Assembly (NCBI GenBank): GCA_044433415.1
Contig: JAWXTP010000050.1
Location: 1-18,862 of the forward strand
DNA from: JAWXTP01 sp044433415
GTDB lineage: Bacteria > Bacteroidota > Bacteroidia > Bacteroidales > Rikenellaceae
Length of the DNA stretch: 18,862 nucleotides
Reading direction: 5' to 3'
Part shown: piece after piece, positions 6,007-14,253 of the stretch
Layout of the letters: every line of letters begins with the position of its first letter
Position numbering within the stretch: position 1 is the first letter of the stretch
The notes under the pieces: model-generated
The model's input: the letters and a program-made list of their open reading frames with translations, nothing else
What the model was told of the DNA's origin: nothing
The model's database searches: none
Program-made: the position numbers and the translations under genes

Positions 6007-9000
6007 TTAGAAATTTAAAGGCGCATTATCCATATCATATAACATTACTTCTAACGATGCAATATCTGAAATTAGTACTTTACGAGGCTTGCTACCTTCT
6101 TGTTTACCTACAATACCAGCTTTTTCAAGTTGGTCCATAATTCTACCAGCACGGTTAAAGCCTATAGAGAAGTTACGTTGAATAGTAGATGCAGAACCTT
6201 GTTGTGAAGTCACCACATAACGAGCTACCTCTGTGAAAAGACCATCGCGACGTATTATGTTACTACCGTTCTCGTTATCCTTTTCTTGAGAAGGCTCTAT
6301 GAATTCTGGTAACTCATAAGCTCCTCCAAAACCAGTTTGTTTACTGATAAATTCACATATCCTTTCAACCTCTGGAGTGTCAATAAACGCACATTGAACA
6401 CGAGTAGTGTCATTACCATTAGATATTAACATATCTCCGCGACCTATAAGTTGATTAGCACCAGGTTGGTCAAGTATAGTACGTGAATCTATCATACTAG
6501 ATACTCTAAACGCCACCCTTGTAGGGAAGTTAGCCTTAATAACACCTGTGATAATATTTGTTGTAGGTCTTTGTGTTGCAATAACAAGATGTATACCTGT
6601 TGCACGGCCTAACTGAGCTAAACGAGCTATAGGAGTTTCTACTTCACGTCCAGCAGTCATTATTAAGTCAGCAAATTCATCTATAATAACAACAAAATAA
6701 GGCATAAACTCATGTCCTTTGTTAGGGTTCAGCCTACGAGCTTTGAATTTGTCATTATATTCTTTTACATTACGTACTTTAGCACTTTTAAGAACATCGT
6801 AACGAGTATCCATAAGAGAACACATAGAATTTAACGTGTATACTACTTTTTGTGTATCTGTAATAATAGCTTCTTCTTCGTCAGGGAGCTTAGCTAAGAA
6901 GTGTCGCTCTAATAAAGAATAAAGAGTAAGTTCTACCTTTTTAGGGTCTACAAATACAAATTTCAGCTCAGCAGGGTGTTTCTTATAAAGAAGCGATGTT
7001 ATTATAGCATTTAAGCCTACAGATTTACCTTGACCTGTAGCCCCAGCAACAAGCATGTGAGGTGCTTTTGCAAGGTCTACAACATAATCCTCATTTTGAA
7101 TAGTGCGACCTAGTACTATAGGGAGTTCAGCATCACTGTCTTGGAACTTTACACTCTTAATTACCGAATACATGCTAACAACTTCTTTGTCTTTATTAGG
7201 AACTTCTATACCTATAGTACCTTTACCAGGTATAGGAGCAATAATACGTATCCCTAAAGCTGAAAGACTAAGAGCTATATCATCTTCAAGGTTTTTAATT
7301 TTCGATATACGTACCCCAGGAGCTGGTATGATTTCATATAAAGTCACTGTAGGTCCAATAGTAGCCTTGATTTTATCAATCTTAATGTTAAAATTGTTTA
7401 AGGTCTCAATAATACGATTTTTATTATCGAAAAGTTCCTCATTTGTTACATTCACTTTTTTAGTATGGTTATCCATAAGGTCTATAGATGGACGTTTATA
7501 CATAGAAAGGCTTAATGTAGGGTCGAAAAGGGAATCATCAATATCTTTATCATCAAAAATTTCTGAACGATTGATTTTAACAAGTGATAGTTCGTCTTCG
7601 TCATCAAGGTCTAAATTCGCATTGTCTGTTACAGCTACTTCAAAATCTTCATCTTCAATAGGTGTATTAGTTCGTTCTATGATAAATTCTTCACCCTCAT
7701 CTTCAATTTTTATAGGGTTGTTAATTGGTTCATCTGTTGAAGTCGTAACAGTTTGCTCTATGGGAGAATTAATTGTAGTACCTGCGACAGTATCTTCTTC
7801 TGTTACTTCTATTTCTTCACCTGTTTCCTTATTCTTAGGATTTATGGTAAACATTTCAAAATCATTACTATCATCATCGTTGACAGTGCCGTTTTCTATG
7901 GGAGTATCAGTAAAAAATGCAGGATCTAGGATTACTACATCTTTATCTGTATACATCGCTAGATTTGGATTGTCATTAGTTTCCTTTTTTATTTCTGTAG
8001 GCGTGTCTTGAGCATTGAAATGTGAAACATTTGTATTTATAATAGTTGGCTCAATTTTAAAACTATCCTCAGTTTCTATGACACCTATAGAACGGTTAAA
8101 TTCATTGATTTGCTCAGAGTATTCTTCTTGAACATCTTCCTCTTCCTCCCCATATTCCTCCTCGGTTTCAGTATATTCATAGTCGAAAGTGTCTTCAGTA
8201 TCTTCATTGTCAGTAAGAAAAACAGGGTTTTCGGTGTTGACAGGTACATCATAGTTAGTATCTGTATCGTTATCTTGCTGACTAAATTCTGTTTCGTTTT
8301 GTTCGTCAGAATTTAGTAGATTATTAATAGAAGCTACAGGCTGTTCATCTGTGTCATTTACAATGCTTTCTGTTTCTTTATTTGAGGCAGCATTTCTATG
8401 GGCTAAGTCACGTGCTGCTTTTCTCTGTCTTCTTATTTTTGCCTCTTGAATTCTTTTTTCTCTTTTTGCCTTAAATTTGTCATACAAAAGTTTAATGATG
8501 CCTTCTGTGATTATAAACCATTTAATTAAAGAAGGAATTATACTTCTTGATATATATATTACCAGTATGCAAATCAACATTAAAATGATGCATAGTTCAC
8601 CAATATTACCTACAACATCTTCTAAGAAAGTGTGCATTGCATAGCCTGCTGCACCTCCCATACTAGAGCCAAAAATACCTTCATAGTTAGTGAAGAAATA
8701 ACTAGCACTAATAGAGCCTATAATGGCAGTTGAAAATATAACTATAAGTGTTTTATATATGAAATTCTTTTTTACTGCTACTATATAGGCGGCAAATGAA
8801 GTTAGCACAAAAGGCATTAATATACCAAATGTACCAAACCAATCACATATAAAAATTCTACTTATAACAGCTCCAAAACGTCCACAAACATTTAATGCTT
8901 CGTTATGAATTTTGCTATTTGACGAACTGAAAAAAGTAACACTTTGATCTTCCTGCCATGTGAAGAAGAAAGATATACATGCTATTAATAAAATAATAGA

Positions 9001-9171
9001 TACAAAAAATAAAACTAGTGCTAGTATATACCAAACTATTGCTTGTTCTTTTGGTTCATTATTGTCTGTTTTTTTTATAGCCTTTGTAGGACTTGTTGTT
9101 GGTTTTACAGGTTGTTTAATAGTTGTTCGTTTTTTTGTTGGTTCAACTCTATTCGTGCTCACTCGTGCCAT
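6007..9171 (-). CDS. ftsK: DNA translocase FtsK/SpoIIIE
   Basis: This membrane-anchored ATPase pumps chromosomal DNA at the division septum and helps resolve chromosome dimers. Its 1,054 residues divide clearly. A basic N-terminal tail (1-40) is followed by four membrane segments near 44-70, 112-133, 138-160 and 190-208, then a Lys/Arg-rich stretch to about 255. A long acidic, low-complexity linker spans roughly 265-560. The RecA-like motor starts near 590, with Walker A GATGQGKS at 710-717 (Lys716) and Walker B VVIIDEFAD with Asp831-Glu832. The gamma winged helix (RYVVTSQQGSASTIQRNFSI to the C-terminus) reads oriented DNA sites. Its start overlaps the murI end by 23 bp, implying coupled translation. 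Nothing looks damaged. Confidence 0.95.
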   Translation of the reverse strand: MARVSTNRVEPTKKRTTIKQPVKPTTSPTKAIKKTDNNEPKEQAIVWYILALVLFFVSIILLIACISFFFTWQEDQSVTFFSSSNSKIHNEALNVCGRFGAVISRIFICDWFGTFGILMPFVLTSFAAYIVAVKKNFIYKTLIVIFSTAIIGSISASYFFTNYEGIFGSSMGGAAGYAMHTFLEDVVGNIGELCIILMLICILVIYISRSIIPSLIKWFIITEGIIKLLYDKFKAKREKRIQEAKIRRQRKAARDLAHRNAASNKETESIVNDTDEQPVASINNLLNSDEQNETEFSQQDNDTDTNYDVPVNTENPVFLTDNEDTEDTFDYEYTETEEEYGEEEEDVQEEYSEQINEFNRSIGVIETEDSFKIEPTIINTNVSHFNAQDTPTEIKKETNDNPNLAMYTDKDVVILDPAFFTDTPIENGTVNDDDSNDFEMFTINPKNKETGEEIEVTEEDTVAGTTINSPIEQTVTTSTDEPINNPIKIEDEGEEFIIERTNTPIEDEDFEVAVTDNANLDLDDEDELSLVKINRSEIFDDKDIDDSLFDPTLSLSMYKRPSIDLMDNHTKKVNVTNEELFDNKNRIIETLNNFNIKIDKIKATIGPTVTLYEIIPAPGVRISKIKNLEDDIALSLSALGIRIIAPIPGKGTIGIEVPNKDKEVVSMYSVIKSVKFQDSDAELPIVLGRTIQNEDYVVDLAKAPHMLVAGATGQGKSVGLNAIITSLLYKKHPAELKFVFVDPKKVELTLYSLLERHFLAKLPDEEEAIITDTQKVVYTLNSMCSLMDTRYDVLKSAKVRNVKEYNDKFKARRLNPNKGHEFMPYFVVIIDEFADLIMTAGREVETPIARLAQLGRATGIHLVIATQRPTTNIITGVIKANFPTRVAFRVSSMIDSRTILDQPGANQLIGRGDMLISNGNDTTRVQCAFIDTPEVERICEFISKQTGFGGAYELPEFIEPSQEKDNENGSNIIRRDGLFTEVARYVVTSQQGSASTIQRNFSIGFNRAGRIMDQLEKAGIVGKQEGSKPRKVLISDIASLEVMLYDMDNAPLNF

Positions 9172-9952
9172 AAGTTTTATATTCTATGTATTTGTTTTTT
9201 AATTTATTGTTATACTCTTCATCTAGGGAAGAGAGAAATTCTATATTCCCCTTGTTTCTTGATGTAGTATGTATTTCTTTTTCTGTTAACTTGTTGACTG
9301 TTTGTTTTGCAATTGCTTTTGCTGCATCTAAAATCTGAATATTATGTTTTTTAGCAATAGCTTCCATATCTTTTCTAAGGAAAGAGTAGTGTGTACATCC
9401 TAAAACTACAGTGTCTATGTTATGTTTAATTATAGTCTGAAAATATTCCTCTAACACACTTGTGCAATAGGGAGTATTTTCTTTGTTGTTTTCAACTAAA
9501 GCTACTAACTTTGGAGTTGCGAGTCTTAAAATATTTGTATTTTCAGAATATTTCTCACATAATTGCTTTAGTCTTTCACCATTAACAGTGTATTGAGTTG
9601 CGATAACTGCAATATTGCCATTTCTGGTGATTTCTGTTGCAGGTTTTACTGCTGGTTCTATAGCAACAAAAATTACATCAGAAAATTCGTTTCTTAATGA
9701 TTTTATTGCAGAGCTAGTAGCTGTATTACATGCTATTACTATTAATTTTACTCCAATATTTATTAATTTTAGTACAGATTCTCTAGTATGAAATAGTATT
9801 TCTTCAGATGTTTTATCTCCATAAGGACAGTTTTTAGAATCTGCATAATATACTATATTTTCATAAGGCAGGCTCTTTTCTATTTCTCTTAAAACAGTTA
9901 AGCCTCCCATCCCTGAGTCGAAAACTCCAATTTTATCTTTACTTTCAATCAT
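9149..9952 (-). CDS. murI: Glutamate racemase
   Basis: MurI converts L-glutamate to D-glutamate in the cytoplasm for peptidoglycan side chains. The chosen start at 9952 gives 267 residues beginning MIESKDKIGVFDSGMGG, the normal family start. An in-frame ATG at 10015 would add 21 hydrophobic residues, lies across the purL promoter and is unlikely. The two catalytic cysteines are in place: Cys75 in VIACNTATS and Cys186 in VLGCTHYSF. DSGMGG (12-17) and the substrate loop NCPYGDK (41-47) are intact. The C-terminus overlaps the ftsK start by 23 bp. A TATTTTTG -7-like box on the minus strand (9981-9974) sits about 20 nt before the start. purL reads divergently from the same 142-bp gap. Confidence 0.93.
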   Translation of the reverse strand: MIESKDKIGVFDSGMGGLTVLREIEKSLPYENIVYYADSKNCPYGDKTSEEILFHTRESVLKLINIGVKLIVIACNTATSSAIKSLRNEFSDVIFVAIEPAVKPATEITRNGNIAVIATQYTVNGERLKQLCEKYSENTNILRLATPKLVALVENNKENTPYCTSVLEEYFQTIIKHNIDTVVLGCTHYSFLRKDMEAIAKKHNIQILDAAKAIAKQTVNKLTEKEIHTTSRNKGNIEFLSSLDEEYNNKLKNKYIEYKTYGTSEHE

Positions 9953-10002
9953 AGTTAATAAAAATATTTTATACAAAAATAGTATAAAAGTTATAAATTT
10001 TG

Positions 10003-10010
10003 TATATTTG
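10003..10010 (+). promoter_or_regulatory. Probable -7 box of purL
   Basis: TATATTTG fits the TAnnTTTG Bacteroidetes -7 box. No TTTG is seen 19-21 nt upstream, so the -33 element is weak or absent. The predicted leader before the ATG at 10095 is about 80 nt, AT-rich, and shows no riboswitch fold that I recognise. Confidence 0.45.
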
Positions 10011-10094
10011 CACAATTATATATTAACAAAATATTTATCAGTGGGTCATAACCTACCTAAAATTAGATTATTAAATATTTTACATTTACCTATA

Positions 10095-13000
10095 ATGATG
10101 CTATTTTTTAAAAATCAAAATGTGATTTACGCTACGCAAGTAAATCGTTCAATGTCTAAAGAGGATATCTCTAAATTAGAGTGGTTGTATGGTGGCGCTT
10201 CACTTATCGAAAGTGACACTATCGAAGGCCTGTTTGTTGGCCCTAGACGTGAGATGGTAACTCCTTGGAGTACAAATGCTGTTGAAATTACACAAAACAT
10301 GTGTATTGAAGGCATAGTAAGAATCGAGGAATTTACTGTAGCTGACTCAGAAGACGTTCAATATGACAAAATGTTAAAACGTCTATATAAAGGTCTTAAC
10401 CAAGAGATTTTTACTTTAGATAAGCAACCTAATCCTGTTCAATATATTGAAGATATCGTATCTTACAATAAAGAGCAAGGTTTAGCTTTAAATGAAGACG
10501 AAATTGCGTATCTTCAAGAAATTAGTGCTAAAATAGGTCGTAAACTTACAGACTCTGAAGTGTTCGGTTTCTCACAAGTTAACTCTGAACACTGTCGCCA
10601 TAAAATCTTTAACGGTCAATTCATTATTGACGGGGAAGAAAAAGAAAGTTCTCTTTTTGGCTTAATCAAAAAGACAACAACAACAAATCCTAACACTGTA
10701 GTTTCAGCTTATAAAGATAACTGTGCGTTTTTACAAGGACCAGTTGTTGAGCAATTTGCTCCAGCTTCTCATGATAAACCAGATTTCTATGAAACAAAAG
10801 ATTTTGAATCAGTAATTTCTATTAAAGCAGAGACTCACAACTTCCCTACAACTGTTGAGCCATTTAATGGTGCTGCTACAGGTACAGGTGGTGAAATTCG
10901 TGACCGTATCGCTGGTGGTAAGGGAGCATTCCCTATCGCAGGTACTGCATGTTATATGACTGCTTATCCTCGTTTAGATGGTGGTAGAGAGTGGGAACAA
11001 GCTACAGAGGAACGTAACTGGTTATACCAAACACCAGAAGATATTCTTATCAAAGCATCTAATGGTGCATCAGATTTTGGCAACAAATTTGGTCAACCTC
11101 TTATTTGTGGTAGTTTATATACTTTTGAGCACTTTGAAAATGCTAAGAAATTTGGTTTTGACAAAGTTATCATGTTAGCTGGTGGTATTGGCTATGGTAA
11201 AAAAGTAGACTCTTTAAAAGATGAACCTGTAAAAGGTGATAAAGTTGTTCTTCTTGGTGGTGACAACTACCGCATTGGTATGGGCGGTGGAGCAGTTTCT
11301 TCTGTTGCAACAGGTGAATATGACAACTCTATCGAGTTAAACGCTATTCAGCGTTCTAACCCAGAAATGCAAAAACGTGCTTATAATGCAATCCGTGCTC
11401 TTAGTGAAGAAGATTGCAACCCTATAATTTCTATCCATGACCACGGTGCTGGTGGACACCTTAACTGTCTTTCTGAGCTTGTTGAAGCTACAGGTGGACG
11501 TATAGATATAGATGCTCTTCCAGTAGGTGACCCTACATTATCTGCTAAAGAAATTGTTGGTAATGAGTCTCAAGAACGTATGGGATTTGTTATGAAAGAA
11601 GAACAAATCGACATGGTTCGTCGTATCTCTGAACGTGAGCGTTCTCCAATGTATGTTATTGGTGAAGCTACAGGCGATATGCAGTTTACTTTCGTAAATA
11701 ACAAAAATGGAGAGAAACCTATCGACATGAAACTTGACGATATGTTTGGTAAAGCTCCTCGTACAGTACTTGTAGACAATACAGTAGAAGAAAAATTTGA
11801 AGCTGTTGAGTATGATTCTACAAAGGTAGAAAAATATATAGAACAAGTTCTTCAACTTGAAGCAGTAGCTTGTAAAGACTGGTTAACTAACAAAGTTGAC
11901 AGAAGTGTAAGTGGTCGTATCGCTGTTCAACAATGTGACGGTGAAATTCAACTACCTCTTAACAATACAGGTGTTATTGCTCTTGATTACCACGGTATTA
12001 AAGGTGTGGCTACAGCTTTAGGGCACGCTCCAGCAGCTGCTTTGGCTAGTGCTGATAAAGGTTCTGTACTTGCAATAGCTGAATCTTTAACTAACATCGT
12101 TTTTGCTCCTATTGAAGGTGGCTTAAAAGGTATTTCTTTAAGTGCAAACTGGATGTGGCCTTGTAAAAATGCTGGTGAAGATGCTCGTTTATATAAAGCG
12201 GTAGAAGCAGCAAGTGAATTTGCTTTAGGTTTAGGTATCAACATTCCAACGGGTAAAGACTCGTTGTCAATGACACAAAAATATAAAGGTGGCGATTTAG
12301 TATACGCTCCAGGTACAGTTATTATTACTTCTGCTGGTGAGGTTACTGATGTTAAGAAAGTTGTTAAAACAGCTCTTAAGAAACGTCAAAGTGAAATCGT
12401 TTATGTTGACTTATCGAAAGATGAATTTGGCTTAGGTGGTAGTGCTTTTGCTCAAATCGTTAACAAAATTGGTAACGATGTACCTACAGTTAAGTGTGCT
12501 GAATACTTTGCTACTTCTTTCAATGCTTTACAATCTATTATAGAAAATAAAAAAGTGTTAGCAGGTCATGATATTTCTGATGGTGGTCTTATTACTGCTA
12601 TCTTAGAGATGAACTTTGCAAACAATACTACAGGTGTTAACCTTGATGTTACAGCTTTAGGTGAAACAGACCTCGTGAAAGTTCTTTTCAGCGAGCGTCC
12701 TGCTGTAGTTCTTCAAGTAGAAGATGCTGATGCTATCGTTGCTGAATTAGCTGCTAAAGGTGTTGAAGCTATTAAAGTAGGTTCTGTAAATCTTAATAGA
12801 GAGTTCACAGTGACTAATGGTGACACTAACTTCGCTTTAGATTTAAATTCTTTGCGTGACAGTTGGTTTAAAACCTCTTATTTATTAGATAAAAATCAAA
12901 GTACAGCTGAGTTAGCTAAAGAGCGTTTTGACAATTACAAAAATCAACCTTTAACTTATACTTTCCCTGCTGGTTTTGACGGCACATTTGCTAAATATGG

Positions 13001-13781
13001 TTTAGACGCACACAGAAAAACTCAATCAGGTGTTAAAGCTGCTGTAATTCGTGAAAAAGGTTCTAACAGTGAGCGTGAAATGGCCTGGTCTATGTTCGCA
13101 GCTGGTATGGATGTTAAAGACGTACACATGACAGACCTTATCTCTGGTCGTGAGACTTTAGAAGATGTTAACTTCATCGTGTTTGTTGGTGGTTTCTCTA
13201 ACTCTGACGTACTTAACTCAGCTAAAGGCTGGGCAGGTGCTTTCCTTTACAACCCTAAAGCAAAAGCTGCATTAGACAACTTCTATGCACGTAAAAACAC
13301 TTTATCTTTAGGTATCTGTAATGGTTGTCAGCTTATGATAGAATTAGGTCTTATTACTCCAAATGATGATGTTAAGCCTAAGATGTTACATAACAACTCA
13401 CACAAATTTGAGTCTAACTTTGTAGGTGTTAAGATTAACCAAAATGAATCAGTTCTATTTGGTTCTATGTCAGGTAGCGAACTAGGTGTTTGGGCTGCTC
13501 ACGGGGAAGGTAAGTTCTACTTACCAAAAGATAAGTCTAACTACAATATTGTAGCTCAATATTCTTATGATGCTTATCCTGCAAACCCTAATGGCTCTGA
13601 CCACTCAACTGCTGCTATAGTATCAAATGACGGTCGTCACTTAGCTATGATGCCTCACCCTGAGCGTTCGTTAAGTCCTTGGAACTGGGCGTACTACCCA
13701 GAAGAAAGACAAAATGACGAAGTATCTCCATGGATAGAGATGTTTGTTAATGCTAAAAACTGGATTGAAAACAATAAATAG
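10095..13781 (+). CDS. purL: Phosphoribosylformylglycinamidine synthase, single-chain
   Basis: PurL carries out the fourth step of purine synthesis, turning FGAR, glutamine and ATP into FGAM. It is the large one-chain form (1,228 residues), with ammonia-producing and synthetase parts fused. The start MMLFFKNQNVIYATQVNR fits the Bacteroidetes family; a frame extension to a TTG at 10008 overlaps the promoter box and is rejected. The early region carries SQVNSEHCRHKIFNG and KAETHNFPTTVEPFNGAATG of the ATP-binding synthetase half. A second, related half follows (LPLNNTGVIALDY onward). The C-terminal glutamine amidotransferase has GICNGCQ with nucleophile Cys1075 and MPHPER with His1188 and Glu1190. 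Codon use is markedly more biased (frequent CGT, AAC, CTT) than in neighbouring genes, suggesting strong expression. A strong hairpin follows the stop. Confidence 0.96.
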   Translation: MMLFFKNQNVIYATQVNRSMSKEDISKLEWLYGGASLIESDTIEGLFVGPRREMVTPWSTNAVEITQNMCIEGIVRIEEFTVADSEDVQYDKMLKRLYKGLNQEIFTLDKQPNPVQYIEDIVSYNKEQGLALNEDEIAYLQEISAKIGRKLTDSEVFGFSQVNSEHCRHKIFNGQFIIDGEEKESSLFGLIKKTTTTNPNTVVSAYKDNCAFLQGPVVEQFAPASHDKPDFYETKDFESVISIKAETHNFPTTVEPFNGAATGTGGEIRDRIAGGKGAFPIAGTACYMTAYPRLDGGREWEQATEERNWLYQTPEDILIKASNGASDFGNKFGQPLICGSLYTFEHFENAKKFGFDKVIMLAGGIGYGKKVDSLKDEPVKGDKVVLLGGDNYRIGMGGGAVSSVATGEYDNSIELNAIQRSNPEMQKRAYNAIRALSEEDCNPIISIHDHGAGGHLNCLSELVEATGGRIDIDALPVGDPTLSAKEIVGNESQERMGFVMKEEQIDMVRRISERERSPMYVIGEATGDMQFTFVNNKNGEKPIDMKLDDMFGKAPRTVLVDNTVEEKFEAVEYDSTKVEKYIEQVLQLEAVACKDWLTNKVDRSVSGRIAVQQCDGEIQLPLNNTGVIALDYHGIKGVATALGHAPAAALASADKGSVLAIAESLTNIVFAPIEGGLKGISLSANWMWPCKNAGEDARLYKAVEAASEFALGLGINIPTGKDSLSMTQKYKGGDLVYAPGTVIITSAGEVTDVKKVVKTALKKRQSEIVYVDLSKDEFGLGGSAFAQIVNKIGNDVPTVKCAEYFATSFNALQSIIENKKVLAGHDISDGGLITAILEMNFANNTTGVNLDVTALGETDLVKVLFSERPAVVLQVEDADAIVAELAAKGVEAIKVGSVNLNREFTVTNGDTNFALDLNSLRDSWFKTSYLLDKNQSTAELAKERFDNYKNQPLTYTFPAGFDGTFAKYGLDAHRKTQSGVKAAVIREKGSNSEREMAWSMFAAGMDVKDVHMTDLISGRETLEDVNFIVFVGGFSNSDVLNSAKGWAGAFLYNPKAKAALDNFYARKNTLSLGICNGCQLMIELGLITPNDDVKPKMLHNNSHKFESNFVGVKINQNESVLFGSMSGSELGVWAAHGEGKFYLPKDKSNYNIVAQYSYDAYPANPNGSDHSTAAIVSNDGRHLAMMPHPERSLSPWNWAYYPEERQNDEVSPWIEMFVNAKNWIENNK

Positions 13782-13827
13782 TTCTTCGATTATATTAAAG
13801 AACTTATAAAACTAATTTGTAGAACTT

Positions 13828-13880
13828 CCTTTAAACAAAAACCTCACATTTCTTTGAAATGTGAGGTTTTTGTTTAAAGG
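13828..13880 (+). terminator. Strong hairpin terminator after purL
   Basis: A perfect 24-bp inverted repeat (13828-13851 and 13857-13880) surrounds the 5-nt loop CTTTG. GAACT/AGTTC extends the stem beyond one bulged T. The descending arm contains GTGAGGTTTTTGTTT, giving the U-rich tail of an intrinsic terminator. It starts 47 nt past the purL stop. Confidence 0.85.
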
Positions 13881-14087
13881 AGTTCTTATAATTGGTTTTA
13901 TTCGATTTTGGATTTAGAAGTTTTAGGGGAGTTCTAGAAACTGGTTTTATTCGATTTCAAATTTTAAAGTTTTAGATTTGGAGTTTTATAAATACAGGCG
14001 TGGTGGTTCCCACGGCGTATTTGTAAAATTTCAAAGATGAAACTTATAAATCTAAAAGCGTTAAAATCCAATTTTTAGAAGTCCCCT
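13879..14087. repeat. Long inverted repeat with 71-bp arms and GC-rich tip
   Basis: Arms 13925-13995 and 14017-14087 are inverted copies of equal length, about 53 of 71 positions matching with no gaps. At the centre CGTGG (13999-14003) pairs with CCACG (14010-14014), giving a GC-rich tip in AT-rich DNA. An extra partial copy of the arm starts at 13879 (GGAGTTCT at 13879, 13928, and GGAGTTTT at 13980), so arms also repeat in tandem at about 49-52 bp. The same arm sequence recurs after queE. It may be a non-autonomous palindromic element or a folded RNA; no protein is encoded. It fills most of the gap between purL and the fusion gene. Confidence 0.75.
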
Positions 14088-14253
14088 TTAATTACTTGCA
14101 AGAAGTTGGTTTGTTATATAGTTATTATTATTTAGGTGTATGAATTTAACTTGTAAAATAGAATATTTTTTTGTATTTTGCACTATCTTTTTTTTATGGA
14201 TATGTACTCAACTACTTTTCTACATTATATTAAAGAAACTAATAAATGATACT

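Noticed and set aside
7103..8011. Plus-strand open frame of 302 codons, Ser/Ile-rich
   Set aside because: It is antisense to the acidic linker and early motor region of ftsK; its composition is the complement of Asp/Glu/Thr codons.
10008..10094. N-terminal extension of purL from a TTG codon
   Set aside because: The TTG is part of the TATATTTG promoter box, and family members begin at the MMLFF/MILFF position, so 10095 is preferred.
10011..10094. Possible purine riboswitch in the purL leader
   Set aside because: The 84-nt AT-rich leader shows no paired three-helix layout or conserved purine-aptamer loops that I can recognise.
13879..13995. Tandem 49-52 bp repeats considered as a CRISPR array
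   Set aside because: Only about three diverged copies, no unique spacers between conserved repeats and no cas genes. They are arms of the palindromic element.
14140..14253. Hydrophobic N-terminal extension of the fusion protein
   Set aside because: The 38 extra residues come from T-rich DNA of promoter character and precede a domain that normally starts near its own Met. A membrane anchor is not excluded but is less likely.
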